Shown piece by piece: positions 23,973 through 34,739 of a stretch of DNA of 45,922 nucleotides. Location of the stretch: assembly GCA_009103225.1 (NCBI GenBank), contig RHPI01000777.1, positions 169,638 to 215,559 on the forward strand, written 5' to 3'. Made by a program: the position numbers and the translations under genes. Below the pieces are notes generated by a model. That model was not told the DNA's origin and made no database searches. It saw only the letters and a program-made list of their open reading frames with translations. Origin of the DNA: Chlorokybus atmophyticus (taxonomy: Eukaryota > Streptophyta > Chlorokybophyceae > Chlorokybales > Chlorokybaceae). Each line of letters starts with the position of its first letter. Position 1 is the first letter of the stretch.

Positions 23973-24278
23973 GCACTTGAGCAAGCACAATGGCGCCTCT
24001 AGCGCCAATGAGAACAACAATTGCGGCGGCAACTGCCGCAGCAGTGAAGGCCTTGCCATGCGTGGCAAGGCTGCCAGCTGCTCTGCCTCTGAGCCGCTTA
24101 TGAGTCCGGTGCAGCTGGCATCGGCGGCGCCATGCCTGGCGGTGCAGGGCATGGTGACGACAGCGCACAGCAGGTGCGCACAGCGCGCTCTCCCCTGTGC
24201 GTCCTCTGACGTGGCATTGGAGAGTCGTTGTAGATAGACTCGCCAGCCAATCAGCTGGTGAGTGCTAATGCATGAACA
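23973..24278 (-). repeat. split direct repeat A2 (inner copy)
   Basis: About 306 bp, over 90% identical by eye to 31074-31383, starting GCACTTGAGCAAGCACAATGG-like and ending at GAACA in both copies. Reading frames across it are repeat sequence, not genes. Confidence 0.9.
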
Positions 24279-24290
24279 TCTGCGCTTGCA

Positions 24291-24417
24291 GCACGATGAT
24301 AGCAAATCTTTATCACGAACATATGTCGCTTGCTCGACTAGATCAAATTTTGGCATTAAGTTTCAGCCATGGATGAGTGTCCTCATCAAGGCTGTGCTAA
24401 CAGCATAGGCAAGTTTA
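24291..24417 (-). repeat. split direct repeat B1 (inner copy)
   Basis: Second copy of the B repeat, 12 bp from A2. Its central inverted repeat (24392-24408) has one arm changed to CTGTGCT. Confidence 0.85.
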
Positions 24418-24500
24418 CATAGTGTACTCACTGCCAAGTTTGCACCACACGCAAACTGTCAACAGCACAAGCTGTAGAAGCTTACGGGCACACACTGCGA

Positions 24501-25710
24501 GTGCCAGCACTCGAGCATGAAGAACGAGTGCACGCAGGCTCTCAACATGGGCGAGAGCAGTTACTGGCGGCTGTTGCAGTTGCACAAACAGTTAGTGCAC
24601 ACGCTACTGGTGTTAAGCACCAGCATGCAAGCAGCGTGGCATGGCGTAAATTCTCTGGCTTCGTGCAAGGGCACGGGGAAAGCGTATACACAGTAGGCCC
24701 GCATTTCAGCAGGGCCTACCTGCATGGGCACTGGTTGCCTAAGCACGTTACTCGTGCTCGCTGCAACACTAGTGCCGGAGGGCCTTGCATTGCAGCCGGC
24801 TTGCTGCGTAGCGTGGTAAACCACTTGTCCAACAAGTACGCCACTTTAAGTCGTGGCAACATGTGGGATCCTGTGCGAGCAGCAGGCAACCCGTACAGAT
24901 CTCCTGAGGTACAAGAGCATCTGAAAGGCTACCAGCGCATGCTGGTGGTTGATGGCTTGCGTTCTCCACAAGCTGAGCCTTTAACCGAGCAACAAGTGCA
25001 ACAGCTGCTCACTCATCTCAGCCAGCGGGCTGCCAAGCTGAGCGGCGTGCTACAAGTGCTCATCATGCGAGACAAGCTATTGTACTTGTACTTGTGGAGT
25101 ACGTGGCAGCGTGGTAGGCAGGGTTGTAAGGTGCGCGTAGACAGCGTCAACCACAACGATACCGATAGTGGGGTGTATGTGCAACCTGTGACGTTGAAGA
25201 ATTGGAAGGACCAAGCAGCACCCCGCATTCCTGTGCGAGATGGTGCGGGGTTGCAGTTTGTCAAAGAACTACAAGAGTTCCTCTCGCGAGCTTACGAGAG
25301 TGGGCTATTACTGGGAACTGGGTACATCTTTTGAAGCTTGCATCAGAATAGGCGCGTGTGGTTGGAACAACCACTCAGCTATGCTGCTGCCAACAGGTTG
25401 TTCAAACAGCACTTGCGAGATAGTGGCGTGCAAGTTGATGTAGCCCTGCACAGCTTCCGTTAGGGGGGGGGGGGGGGGGGGNNNNNNNNNNNNNNNNNNN
25501 NNNNNNNNNNNNNNNNNNNNNNNNNNNNNNNNNNNNNNNNNNNNNNNNNNNNNNNNNNNNNNNNNNNNNNNNNNNNNNNNNNNNNNNGGGGGGGGGGGGG
25601 GGGGGGGGGGCAGTTCGGCGAAGCCTCAGGTGACTGCAGGCAAGATGCAAAGGCAAGGAGCATGGCGCACCACACACATGGTGGCGCACTACACACATGT
25701 ACGCCGCTAA
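24501..25710 (+). pseudogene. tyrosine recombinase of the Kangaroo-like element (interrupted)
   Basis: One plus-strand frame is open from about 24501 to a TGA at 25333 and continues in the same frame to 25461. Conserved parts are RSPEVQEHLKGYQRML, PLTEQQVQQLLTHL and RDKLLYLYLWSTWQRGRQG (the likely box I Arg lies here). HSFR (25450-25461) is the H-x-x-R box. After the N gap, a shifted frame encodes TTHMVAHYTHVRR and a stop at 25708; Tyr at 25690-25692 fits the catalytic nucleophile. The enzyme would cut and rejoin DNA to integrate circular element DNA. Breaks: the TGA at 25333, the poly-G/N gap at 25464-25610 and a frame change across it. The first codon of the long frame is GTG, so the true start may be further upstream. 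Opposite orientation to RT, ends facing. Confidence 0.8.
25482..25587. other. assembly gap inside poly-G
   Basis: 106 N bases flanked by at least 17 G on the left and 23 G on the right. It falls between the H-x-x-R and Tyr boxes of the recombinase. Confidence 0.98.
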
Positions 25711-25821
25711 GAACTCAATTAGTAACACAACATGTGCGAAATGTGCTGGGCTACGACCATGGCTAGGCACTCTTGGCACTCTCACAAGCAGCATAGTGCT
25801 GGGGGGGAAGACCACCGTGTC

Positions 25822-28348
25822 CTACATTGGCAACTGCATGAGTTGGGCCCAACAATGTTTGTGAACCCACTCCGGCACTAGCAGGATGCACTCACGCGTG
25901 TGGTGCGCCACTAACCGGACAGGCAGGGCGACTAGACTGAGGGGCGGGAATACCCAAGCCAAGCCAGCTGCGGCCACGTTCCAATCTGCGGTGAGTGCAT
26001 TACCTACTGCGCCTGAACAGGTTGCCGCAGCAAAAGACACCTGTGCCTTGGTGTTGCCGGCGGAGGCGAAGCAGTCCAGCACGGGCTGATCCCATCTACT
26101 GCAACACAGGCGTGTCGGAACTGGCGCCAAGCTCCAGTCGCCAGTGTCTGGCGCTTGCCAGCAGATCGGCTACCTGCAGATAAGCCCGCGGCTGCTAGTA
26201 GCAGTGCAGTTGCCAGTCCTGGCGCCATAGCACGTCCTAAAGCTGGAACAGCTCCAAGCGCAGGTACGGGTTTCGTGCAGTCAGCCTGCGCAGGTTGCTC
26301 AGCGCTGGCTGGCAATCACCCTGCATGGTGATAGTTACGTGACGCAGGGTTGGCTGGGTGCGTGCAAGCTCGCACAGCACACGGATGTAAGCCAGCGCTT
26401 CCGTGACAGGTGGCGCCAGCTGCAGCTCATGTGCTGCGAAGTTTCCCTGCACATGTCCCCAGGGGGGAACCGCCCCCCACCCATGAGTGCCTGAGGCGTC
26501 AGCTTGCAGCAGCACCGATGAGGGCGGTTTCCACCACGTACAGCCATGAGCTGCGTATGCACGCAGCCGCGCCAGCAATCAGGGGAGGAGTTGCGTGGTG
26601 TCGGCTGGCGAGGCGAAGAGGGCATCCCACGTGAGCGCCTTTACGAGCGGCTCAAGCAGCGTTCTAGCAAACAGCAGCACATGGGGCATAGCTAGTTTCA
26701 GAGATACTAGCTTGCCTGCCACGTGCACCAACTGTCTGGCCGTGACGCAAGGCTGCCGCTGGAGGGTGCAAATGTCGTCCTCCAGCTGCTGCAACTTGTG
26801 CAGTGAAATTGCAAAAGCACTTGTGTGTGAGTCCACTAGCAGGCCCAGCAATTTAAGTTGCTGGGCTGGTTTGGGGTTGCAGTTTGGCCACCCCGAACAA
26901 CCACCCCAGCACTGCGAATAGGCGCATTACTAGCTTCACCCTCCAACGCAAGTGCCGCTTGTGCTGGTGGGATAGGTGCATGTCATCAATGTAGGACAGG
27001 GTGCCGAGGCCTCGCATTCGCAATGGCCTGTGCATGACTTGCTGCGTAAATGTGAATGCATAGCATGCGAAGGTAAAAAGGTAGCACATTCCACTGGAAG
27101 ATTTGACCTTGGTATGACACACACAGGTAGTTGCGGTGCTGTGGCCGGATAGGCACATGATGATAGCCCGATTTCGTATTAAAGTTGCTTGCCACCACCC
27201 TTTGTGAGCGTAGTGTAAGATGTCCGACAACTTCTCGTAATGGAATGGAATGCGTTCTAGGAAGATGTTGACATATCGTAAGTCAATAACCAACCTGAGC
27301 TTAGGTCGAGTCACAGTCACAACTCCCATGCCCGACACCACTTGACTGGCTGCATGCCTGAGCACTGGCGTCATAGATTCTGTGAGGACCAGGTTGCGCG
27401 AATTTGTCTTGCACGAAGGAGGCATGCTCAGCAATGGACGTCCGGTTGGTGAGCAGCACCGGGCTGGGAGTGCGTTTGTACAATGCAGCCTGGCTGCTGG
27501 TTGCTCCAGCCTTCCGCGCGCAGCATGACATGTACTTGCTTCAGTTTCTTGCTTGCAGCTTGCCCTGTGCCAATGAACTGCAGCGGCAGGCCCTGGCGCA
27601 GCCAAGTCAGAACTTTGTAAGCTGCGGGGTGGTCAGTATGCTTGACCCAACACTCCCACGCATCAGCATGCAGGGCCGGCAGCGCTGCTGTAAAGGCAGT
27701 GGCATCGTGCATGATGCTTTGCAGCTGCGCCAGCCACTCCGCAGCCGAACAGTCCGGCTCGACAGGCGCAGCTGCCAGGCTGTCTAGGTCGGCAATGACT
27801 TGCTCAACTACTCGGCGCTGGCGCTGCACAGCCCACGGCGGCGAAGAGCGCGGAGTGGGCCAGTCATCTGGTCCTGACTGGCGCTCGTTGCGCAGCAATG
27901 CCTGCTCCGCGAGCAGCTGCAGATCCTGCTCCTCCTCATGCTCTGGGTGGGCAGCACTGAAAGACGTGTCCTCGTCACACCAGCTGCCGGTGAGGCCGTC
28001 AGCAGTGTCGATGGGCTGCACGGCAGGCTGGCAAGCTTGCGCAGGCTGCGAGGCAGCAGGCAGCGCCATTGCAGATGGCGCTGAAGCTGGCGGTCGCCAC
28101 AACAGCTGCTGCTGCTGCGCACATGCACCATGCCAGCAGCTGCGCGACTTGTTAGGCGAGCAACGCTGCGCTGGCAAGGATGGTGACGCGGCTATGGTGC
28201 AAATTGCGCTCAGGTGCCAAGGCGGGGAGGGGGCCTGAGATGTGGGTGCAGGCCAGCGACACCTGCGGCGCGGAGTCTCAGGCGAGAGGCAGTAGCATGC
28301 AGGCCAGCGCATGCAGCTGTGTATGCAGGCGCAGGCGCTACCACGCAT
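25822..28348 (-). pseudogene. reverse transcriptase / RNase H polyprotein of the Kangaroo-like element
   Basis: The N-terminal part (28348-27560) is open and ends with KVLTWLRQGLPLQF, typical of the region before DIRS-type RT. RT motifs follow over several frames: VSGMGVVTV and RPKLRLVIDLRYVN (about 27260), then FNTKSGYHHVPI and QWNVLPF in a second frame, then TLSYIDDMHLS in the first frame again (YIDD active site, about 26985). After the thumb (KLLGLLVDSHTSAF), RNase H follows with LLQADASGTHGWGAV and AHELQLAP (26580-26240). The C-terminal tail (25822-26130) has ALTADW, WVFPPLSLV and ILLVPEW, matching the conserved end of DIRS pol. It copies element RNA into DNA. At least two frame breaks lie in RT and more around RNase H, so it is not functional as assembled. 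Confidence 0.8.
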
Positions 28349-28836
28349 TCAATGTAGCAGCGCAAACAGGGTGCAATGCACAGAGCAGCATTGCGCTGAG
28401 GCAGAGGAGATGGGGCGAAAAATACATGTATAAACGAGGGGAATACCAGGTTCATGCACGCACATGTGCAGCTGCATAAGCTGGCACTAGCTAGCTGCAA
28501 CTGCAGACACTGCTTAACTACTCACACGTTGTCGTCTAGAGGCTTTGCAGGGTTGTTTCGCCATGGGCGTTTCTCGTGCAGCCGACCACCAACTACGTTG
28601 TGCTGGTGGTGATCATGGCGTCGTTCTTTGTCTGACTGGTTGGGGGCATTGGCGTCGCGCTGCCCAGCTTCTTTGCCACCAACAATCTTAAGCGGGTGGC
28701 AAGCCAGCAAGGCCAGCATAAGCATGAAGCAAACAAGGTGGCGGCTGCTGGCCAGCACGCACAGCACGTGAGAGTGCGAACATGTCAGCACAAACACAAG
28801 GGCACGGCGACCTGGCCACCATGCACAGAGCCGCCC
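28349..28836. other. spacer between ORF1 and pol of the Kangaroo-like element
   Basis: No domain recognised. It abuts a ~55-bp tandem duplication (28799-28844 and 28858-28901, core AGAGCCGCCCTTAAGCA) at the end of ORF1. Confidence 0.4.
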
Positions 28837-31036
28837 TTAAGCACAACACAACACACAAGGGCACGGCGAGCTGGCCACTATGCTCAGAGCCGCCCTTAAG
28901 CAACACGAGTACCTGACCACGTGTTGGAATTGGCTCCAATGCTGAGCTGCCGTACGTCTCACTTCAATGTACAATCCCAAGACCTCGTCTATCAGGCGAG
29001 CCTCGTTGAAAGCTGCGGATAGCTTGGTTTTGGCCGCCTCCAGCAAGCGGGCATAGTCTTCACTGAAGGTGGCGCATTATCTTCTCCGAATTCTCGAAAT
29101 AGGCTAGCCTCCAGCAGCACATGTACGTAAGCTGCCATTGGAGGATACCTTGAGTCTGTCACAAGCTCCGAACGGCGCCACAAGCTGAGAAGGCCCCGCA
29201 TGGAGGTGTCGTTGGTGATACGGTTGACGATATTCTGGCGCACGCGCACATAGTGGGAAGTGCGCGTGAACTGTATGACGTGCATACCATCTGGTGCGAG
29301 GATCATGCATGCCGTGGTGTAGGCAAAGACATCTTCTTCTTCTGGTGGGGGAGGTGGTGGTGGCGTGTGCGTTGGTGCATCTATGGGGAGCACATACACT
29401 GCAGACACCTATGCTCTGTGTTGCGAGGGCAGGATTGTGACATTGAGGGTTCCTCGGGCAGGATCCTCCACGCTATCAATGCGTGCCAATAAGCACTCTC
29501 CGCTCCGTCCTGGCACGTAAACACCTTTATGGATGAGAGCGCGGAGGTCGGGGGGTCGAGTAGCGTCACCGCTACTCGAAGTCTGATTCGTCTTCACTGG
29601 GATAGAGGGCAAGGTAGCTAACCATGGCATCAGAGAGGGCTTGAAATGCCCCAGCTGCAGAGGCAAACTCCGGCTTGCAACGACGGCGAGCTGCGCTTCT
29701 GGCGGCACACAGGGTGGCCATGCGGGAGCCATGAGAGCCGGAGGCGCTGCTGCGCCTTTGGGGGGAGGCGGAGGAAGCGGGCACGGAGAAGGCGGCGCCC
29801 CCGGAGGGGCTGGGCGAGGTCCGCACGACATGACATCCAGTGGTGGGGGAGAGCGGTGGGAGGATTTGGGCCGGCTCCTCGCCGGCGCGCGCCTCCTGGC
29901 CGGGCTCCTGCTTCTGCTCCGGCTGCATCACTTGCTGCGCGCCCGCTCCCAGGCCGGCGTCCACAACGACGTCGGCGAGCTGCTGCGGTGGGACCTGGCC
30001 GGGCGGCGCAGGTGGCGGCGAGGGCTGCGGCGCGGGCTGCGCCGCGTGCTGTTGCTGTGCCACCTCGGCGGCGAGCGGCTCCTGTGCCGGCGCGGGCTGG
30101 GCGGGCGGCGCTGGTGGCGGGGGAGATGCCGGGCCATCTCATCATCCATGTGGCGCTGGAAAGGTAGTGCACAGGGTGGTGCGGTCCCTGCCAAACACAA
30201 TGCGCAAGCTGCGCACTCGCGGCACAACAGCTTGATCACGCAGCAAGCGCGGCAGTGATACGGTGATTAGGTCGCGCCAGACACCGCCAGCCCCACGCAC
30301 CTGCAGCGGAACATGTGCCGCGGCACATAGCTGAGTCATGCAGCCCAAAACACGGCGAGGGGGGGAAACGCTGCAAGTAAGACAACAAAGGAAGGGGCGA
30401 CAGCAGCAATGAGAAGGCAGCTGCAGCTGCGGCAGCTGTGTGAGCAGCGGCAAGCAGCCACAGCAGCAATGGGGAGCGGCAGCTGCTCAGCAAGCAGCTG
30501 AGCGCAATGATGAGAGGTTGGCGACAGCTGCGTAGCAAGCAGCTGCGGCAACAATGATGGGGTGCAGCCGGCGCATAGCAAGCAGCTGCAGCTAGCATGA
30601 GTTGACACTTTTCGGCTGCAAGGCCATGACACGCAGCAGGGACATCGGCGCAGGGAGCTGCACAACAAGTGTGCCACAGCTGAGCCCAAATTCACCTGCG
30701 CAAGCAGCGATGCGGCTGCGGGAGGCTGACGTCGCTGATGCCGACCTCGACCACCAGGCGCAGCTCTTGGCTGCCGTACAGGGGGATGATGCCGAGGACC
30801 ACCCGGTCGTGCATGGGGCGGTCGTCGGCGTAGCGGACGTCAACTTGCTTGGCGATGTCGATTGCCAACAGCTCGTCAACAACGATGCCCAGGGCCACCT
30901 GCTGGTGCCAAGCACTCAGCTGATAGAGCGGAAGCTGCCGCCCACCAGCTGGTGCTCGACCCCCGTCGTCCGGAGGCAGCAGAAAACGCTCCGTGCCAGG
31001 GGGCGGCGGCTCCAGCGGCGACCAACACTTGAGCAT
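28837..31036 (-). pseudogene. ORF1 (gag-like) region of the Kangaroo-like element
   Basis: ATG at 31036, 38 bp inside repeat A1, opens a frame to about 30692 (VALGIVVDELLAIDIAKQVD, then VLGIIPLYGSQELRLVVEV). A second coding-like block lies at 30300-30140 (VWRDLITVSLPRLLRDQAVV), then a Pro/Ala/Gln-rich block to YPSEDESDFE (29572), and a globular block at 29408-28840 (MHVIQFTRTSHYVRVRQNIV, then KLSAAFNEARLIDEVLGLYI). Introns or breaks separate these. The 30310-30600 stretch is repetitive (GCAAGCAGCTG) and may be intronic. By position this is the structural ORF1; no zinc knuckle was seen and no direct homology is claimed. Confidence 0.5.
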
Positions 31037-31073
31037 GGCAGGCGCAGCCCCGTGCTGCGCAGCAGCAACACGC

Positions 31074-31383
31074 GCACTTGAGCAAGCACAATGGCGCCTC
31101 CGGCGCCAACGAGAACAACAACTGCAGCGGTAACTGCCGCAGCAGTGAAGGCCTTGCCATGCGTGGCAAGGCTGCCAGCTGCTCTGCCTCTGAGCACCGC
31201 TCATGAGGCCGGTGCAGCTGGCATCGGCGGCGCCATGCCTGGCGGTGCAGGGCATGGTGACGTGACAGCGCACAGCAGGTGCGCACAGCGTGCTTTCCTT
31301 TGTGCGTCCTTTGACGTGGCAGGGGAGAGCCGTTGTAGATAGACTCGCCAGCCAATCAGCTGGCGAGTGCTAATGCGTGAACA
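31074..31383 (-). repeat. split direct repeat A1 (5' terminus of the Kangaroo-like element)
   Basis: 310-bp outer copy of repeat A, ending GTGAACA. Near the end it contains a perfect 10-bp stem (31343-31352 with 31359-31368, CAATCA loop), conserved with one change in A2. Confidence 0.9.
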
Positions 31384-32349
31384 CTAGTGGTAGTTTATCA
31401 TGCAACTAACGATGGTGCGCACTGACACTCGTCCCCCGTTTATCGTTTTACGACCTAATAGCGGCTAGTCAGCCGGCTACCGGCCATATCTCACGTTATG
31501 TGGAATATATGTACCCCATTAGACCAGCGCAAAGCGGCACATGCGTCGCATCACGACCAGTCGGCGATCAATTGGCCGGTCATTGAGGGCATTGGGACGT
31601 TAAGAAGCGTTAGGGCGTTAGGGTCGCGTTAGTGGGCGTTAGCGATGCTGCTTGATGGATTTTGCAACTTTGTTCTTCTGCACTAGAAGTTTATTTTGTT
31701 TTTCGTGTTAGCCAATTGTGTCATCAATTTCAGAACGAACAGTTTGTGTCCCTACGGGATGCATATGAATGATATGCTAGGCTGGATGTGATAAGTCCAA
31801 GGCGTTTACAGTGTCTGAGGCTGACGTGTGATCAATTTGGGGCATGAACAAGGCGTCAGCACACCTTAAGATGTCCGGAATGGGCATGTGGCCCGGTGGT
31901 CCTAATCATAATTCATGCATGATAACATCTAGCCTTGAACTTGGATGTTCCAAGTTGGAGATCAGCAATGAGCGTATATAAACGGCCTCAACGATTGTTG
32001 AGGCAGCTCACCATATGCGCCGACTCTTGTGTATGAGGTGCCTAATTTGGTTGTGCAAGGGGCTCTTTCTCATCCCTTGTAGGGTGTAGTGTCCACGTGC
32101 GTGCGTGCGTGCGTGCGTGCGTGCGTGTGTTGAACACTATACTCGAGCGTAGTAATGAGCTCCTTACGTGCTTGTGCACCGAGCAATTTCCTTCGACATT
32201 ATATGGGAATGCTAACGTGCTCGTGGCCCAAATGTTAAGCTGCATAATCACCGAGTCAAGTGCAAGCAATGCTCACGGTTAATGCTTCCATAAAGGAGCA
32301 ACACGAGTAGCAGCTATCCAAGTTGGCAATTCCAACACACACACATAAG
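31384..32349. other. intergenic, microsatellite only
   Basis: No gene recognised. A (CGTG)n microsatellite lies at 32095-32126. Several GTTAGGG units near 31.61 kb are too short to call interstitial telomere. Confidence 0.5.
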
Positions 32350-32597
32350 ATGATGCCACGACTAGAGTTCTTGCGGGTGCCAATAATGGGCAAGGGCACA
32401 AATCGTGGTGTTGATGTACGTGACCAACTGAGCCCCATGCTTGAGCACAATTTTATAACCATGTTGCTAATTTACATGCATGAGGCTAAAGCAATGTCGC
32501 TCCAAACAGTCAAATTGTATGGCAGTGCGGCCCGCATGTGAAAGGCTTTGAAATCCTCATGTCGTGAGGCTTGTAGCAAGATTGCTGCAAGCCTTAA
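32350..32597 (+). pseudogene. unknown reading frame interrupted by the LTR retrotransposon (left part)
   Basis: From ATG at 32350 the frame encodes a helix-rich segment (VDVRDQLSPMLEHNFITMLL), meets a TGA near 32539, continues in frame (EACSKIAASL) and runs into the left LTR at 32598. Counting the CTTAA target duplication once, the same frame continues from 39674 to a stop at 39773. No family recognised. Confidence 0.4.
32593..32597. repeat. target-site duplication CTTAA, left copy
   Basis: Identical to 39669-39673; both directly abut the LTR ends. Confidence 0.93.
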
Positions 32598-33111
32598 TGT
32601 AACAGCACCACCGTTGCCGGTAATGCCCCTTCAATCCTCTACCCCAACACCCACACCGCCTATGACAAGCCTTTCAGCGGCGTGGCCGCCACTGAGCAGA
32701 GAACTTCAAAGTGAGGTCACATCAGTTTGATGTCACCTTTTATATCAAGAGTATATCAAATTTATACCTCTCGACAATTAACTTACAATTATACATCAAC
32801 CCTACAGATGGGGTAGTTAGGAAATCCAGCGTGAGCCAATCACAGCTCAGGTAACATACCTATCGAAAGATACCTATCGTACGGTACCTACCGAGATAGT
32901 GATCACATTTTATCAAATGCGACATTAAATAGGCTTGAATAAGCGGTTCTACACCCATTGGGACTCATTCAAGCTATGATAAAGCATCATAGCCTTCAAT
33001 GAGAGAAGAACCGTAGAAAAGAGGTATAGATAAGCATGTTTAGATACTTATTCATACAGAACGTGTTATTTAGGTAGCAATAATACCCCTATTATTATTG
33101 CTCTCATTACA
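32598..33111 (-). repeat. 3' LTR (left)
   Basis: 514 bp, TGTAACAGC..CATTACA in plus orientation. Lacks a GGTACCTAT-type short duplication present in the other LTR. Confidence 0.95.
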
Positions 33112-33125
33112 TTCCCCCCCACTTA
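33112..33125 (-). promoter_or_regulatory. polypurine tract
   Basis: The minus strand reads AAGTGGGGGGGAA directly before the 3' LTR, the expected primer for plus-strand DNA synthesis. Confidence 0.85.
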
Positions 33126-33257
33126 AGTTTTCAACGTCCTCGTTGAACTCAAGTTGATCAGGCTTCGTTTCGAGTAATTGTAACCGGTGAAATAGCAGGA
33201 AATGACAGGGTGGTAATGAAACTGCACTGCCAGTCTGTCATGAAATAAGCCCACAGT

Positions 33258-33692
33258 TTACGGAACAGGACGTGAATCCCAATAAGCTCGAAGCAACTCG
33301 CGGCAGTTCGTAAGATGCCTGTCGGGATCTCAACCGTTATATTCTGGGCCATACCCTTTCCATTTCACCAAATAGCGAGTTGCGCGTCCTCGACTATTTA
33401 GCTCATGGTTCAATATAGCTTCCACCTTGTATACGAGCTCGCTGTCCACAACTAGCGGTGGTGGAGGCTGTGTTCTACCGTCTGAGCGGTAAGGTTTTAA
33501 CAAGTTCACATGGAACACGTTGTGTATACGCACACTTGGGGGCAATTGCAGTCGATAAGCGTGCGTACCAACTCTATCAGTGATAGAGAAATGACCTAAC
33601 CATTGGGGCAGCAACTTGCGAGCACCCGTACCTTTGATGGTTATGTTCTTTGCGTTAAGCAAAACTTTATCGCCGACATCGAAAGTGGCCAT
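33258..33692 (-). pseudogene. integrase C-terminus and chromodomain
   Basis: The frame reads FDVGDKVLLNAKN, then LPQWLGHFSITDRVG (GPY/F-like module), HNVFHVNLLKPY, and a chromodomain with YKVEAILNHE and RYLVKWKGYGPEYN. A TGA at 33330-33332 stands where the family has Trp; beyond it the same frame continues through HLTNCRELLRAYWDS to a TAA at 33258. Chromodomains steer integration to marked chromatin. Confidence 0.88.
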
Positions 33693-34500
33693 TTTTTAAT
33701 GTGTATCAGCATAAGCTTTTTGCCTGTCCTGTGCTTCTGACAGACAAAGCTTGGCTCGAGCCAAGTTTTCTTGCATATCAGTGGCAAATTCCCTTGCCGC
33801 TCGTACAGTCAGGGCATTGCGAGGTACACGCAATGACGCTGGTGTGTTCGGGCGAATCCCATAATTCAAGGAAAATGGGGTTTCATTTGCACTTTCCTGC
33901 CACGCGTTGTTCACAACGAACTCTGCCATTGGCAAGTACCTGTCCTGGCAAAACACTTCTTCCAGTATTTAATTTGCTCGCTCAGTTTGTCCGTCCGTTT
34001 GCGGGTGGAGAGCAGTCGACATTCTTTATTTTAACCCCAACAATTCACAGACTTCTCCCCAAAACTTGAAGACAAACCGAGGATCGCGATCTGTGACAAG
34101 CTCATGCGGTACACTGTGAACTCGAAAGACCGTGGACACAATTAATGTGCTAAGTCCCGTGCACTCACAATTGTGCAACACGGGGCAAAATGCACCATTT
34201 TTGTTAAACGGTCGACAAAAACCACAATAGCAGTGTATTTGGCTGCTGTTTCAGGTAGGTCAGTAATTAAATCCATACTGACACTATCCCACTTTTATTC
34301 TGGGATTGCCAATGGTTTAAGCAATCCCGCTTGTTTTTGTCGTAGTGGCTTATTACGTTTACACACGTCACATGTGCGAACATATTAATCCATATCAGCT
34401 GACATTGACGGCCATCAGTATAACTGTTGCGCAGCTTTGAGTGTTTTGTGTTTTCCCAAATGCCCAGCATACGGCGGGTCATGCACTGATTGTAAGCATT
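33693..34500 (-). pseudogene. integrase catalytic region
   Basis: HHCC finger halves are visible: HDPPYAGHLGKHKT (about 34480) and CDVCKRNKP (about 34365). The DDE core appears as WDSVSMDLIT after an in-frame TAA (about 34285), VVFVDRLTKMVHFAP (about 34205), DRDPRFVFKFWGEVC (about 34085) and the NNAWQESANETPFSLNYG block (about 33910). Several frame breaks; inactive. Confidence 0.85.
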
Positions 34501-34528
34501 GCTTACGCAAGTCGCCCGAGTTGGGAAT

Positions 34529-34716
34529 TGCCAACTGCTCCCCTTTATACCACAGATTGCCAACAGCAGTATGTTGTTGCAAGTTGGTTTGTCTGCTAAA
34601 CCAATCATATGAGTTATGCCAACTGCTCCCCTTTATACCACAGATTGCTAGCAGATTGCTAGCAGCAGTAACCTGTTGCAAGTTGTTTTGTCTGCTAAAC
34701 CAATCATCTGAGTTAT
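34529..34716 (-). repeat. internal tandem duplication between RNase H and integrase
   Basis: 34529-34617 and 34618-34716 are near-identical; the second is ~11 bp longer owing to a repeated GCTAGCAGATT. Both units encode DWFSRQ-NLQQ and YKG-like motifs. Confidence 0.85.
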
Positions 34717-34739
34717 AACCTGTGGACACTTCCTTAAGG

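Larger units (their letters stand above)
23691..31383 (-). mobile_element. Kangaroo/PAT-like DIRS-order retrotransposon, near full length
   Basis: Read on the minus strand the order is repeat A1 (31383-31074), ORF1, pol (RT and RNase H), repeat B1 (24417-24291), A2 (24278-23973), B2 (23828-23691). The tyrosine recombinase is on the plus strand between pol and B1. A1-ORFs-B1-A2-B2 is the split direct repeat layout known for PAT-like elements, and an inverted recombinase is the feature I associate with Kangaroo of Volvox. Such elements replicate through a circular DNA intermediate and integrate by recombinase rather than integrase, so no target duplication is expected, and none is seen. RT frameshifts, a recombinase stop and a gap in a poly-G tract show this copy is inactive or imperfectly assembled. 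Confidence 0.85.

Noticed and set aside
23808-24356. Ala/Arg-rich frames at 23.8-24.4 kb and near-copies at 30.9-31.3 kb
   Set aside because: They are the A repeats of the Kangaroo-like element read through; similarity between them is repeat identity, not a protein family.
29641-30258. Long Gly/Arg-rich plus-strand frames
   Set aside because: Shadows of the Pro/Ala/Gln-rich ORF1 region on the minus strand, caused by high GC.
31600-31640. GTTAGGG units resembling telomere repeats
   Set aside because: Only a few irregular copies; too short for an interstitial telomere.
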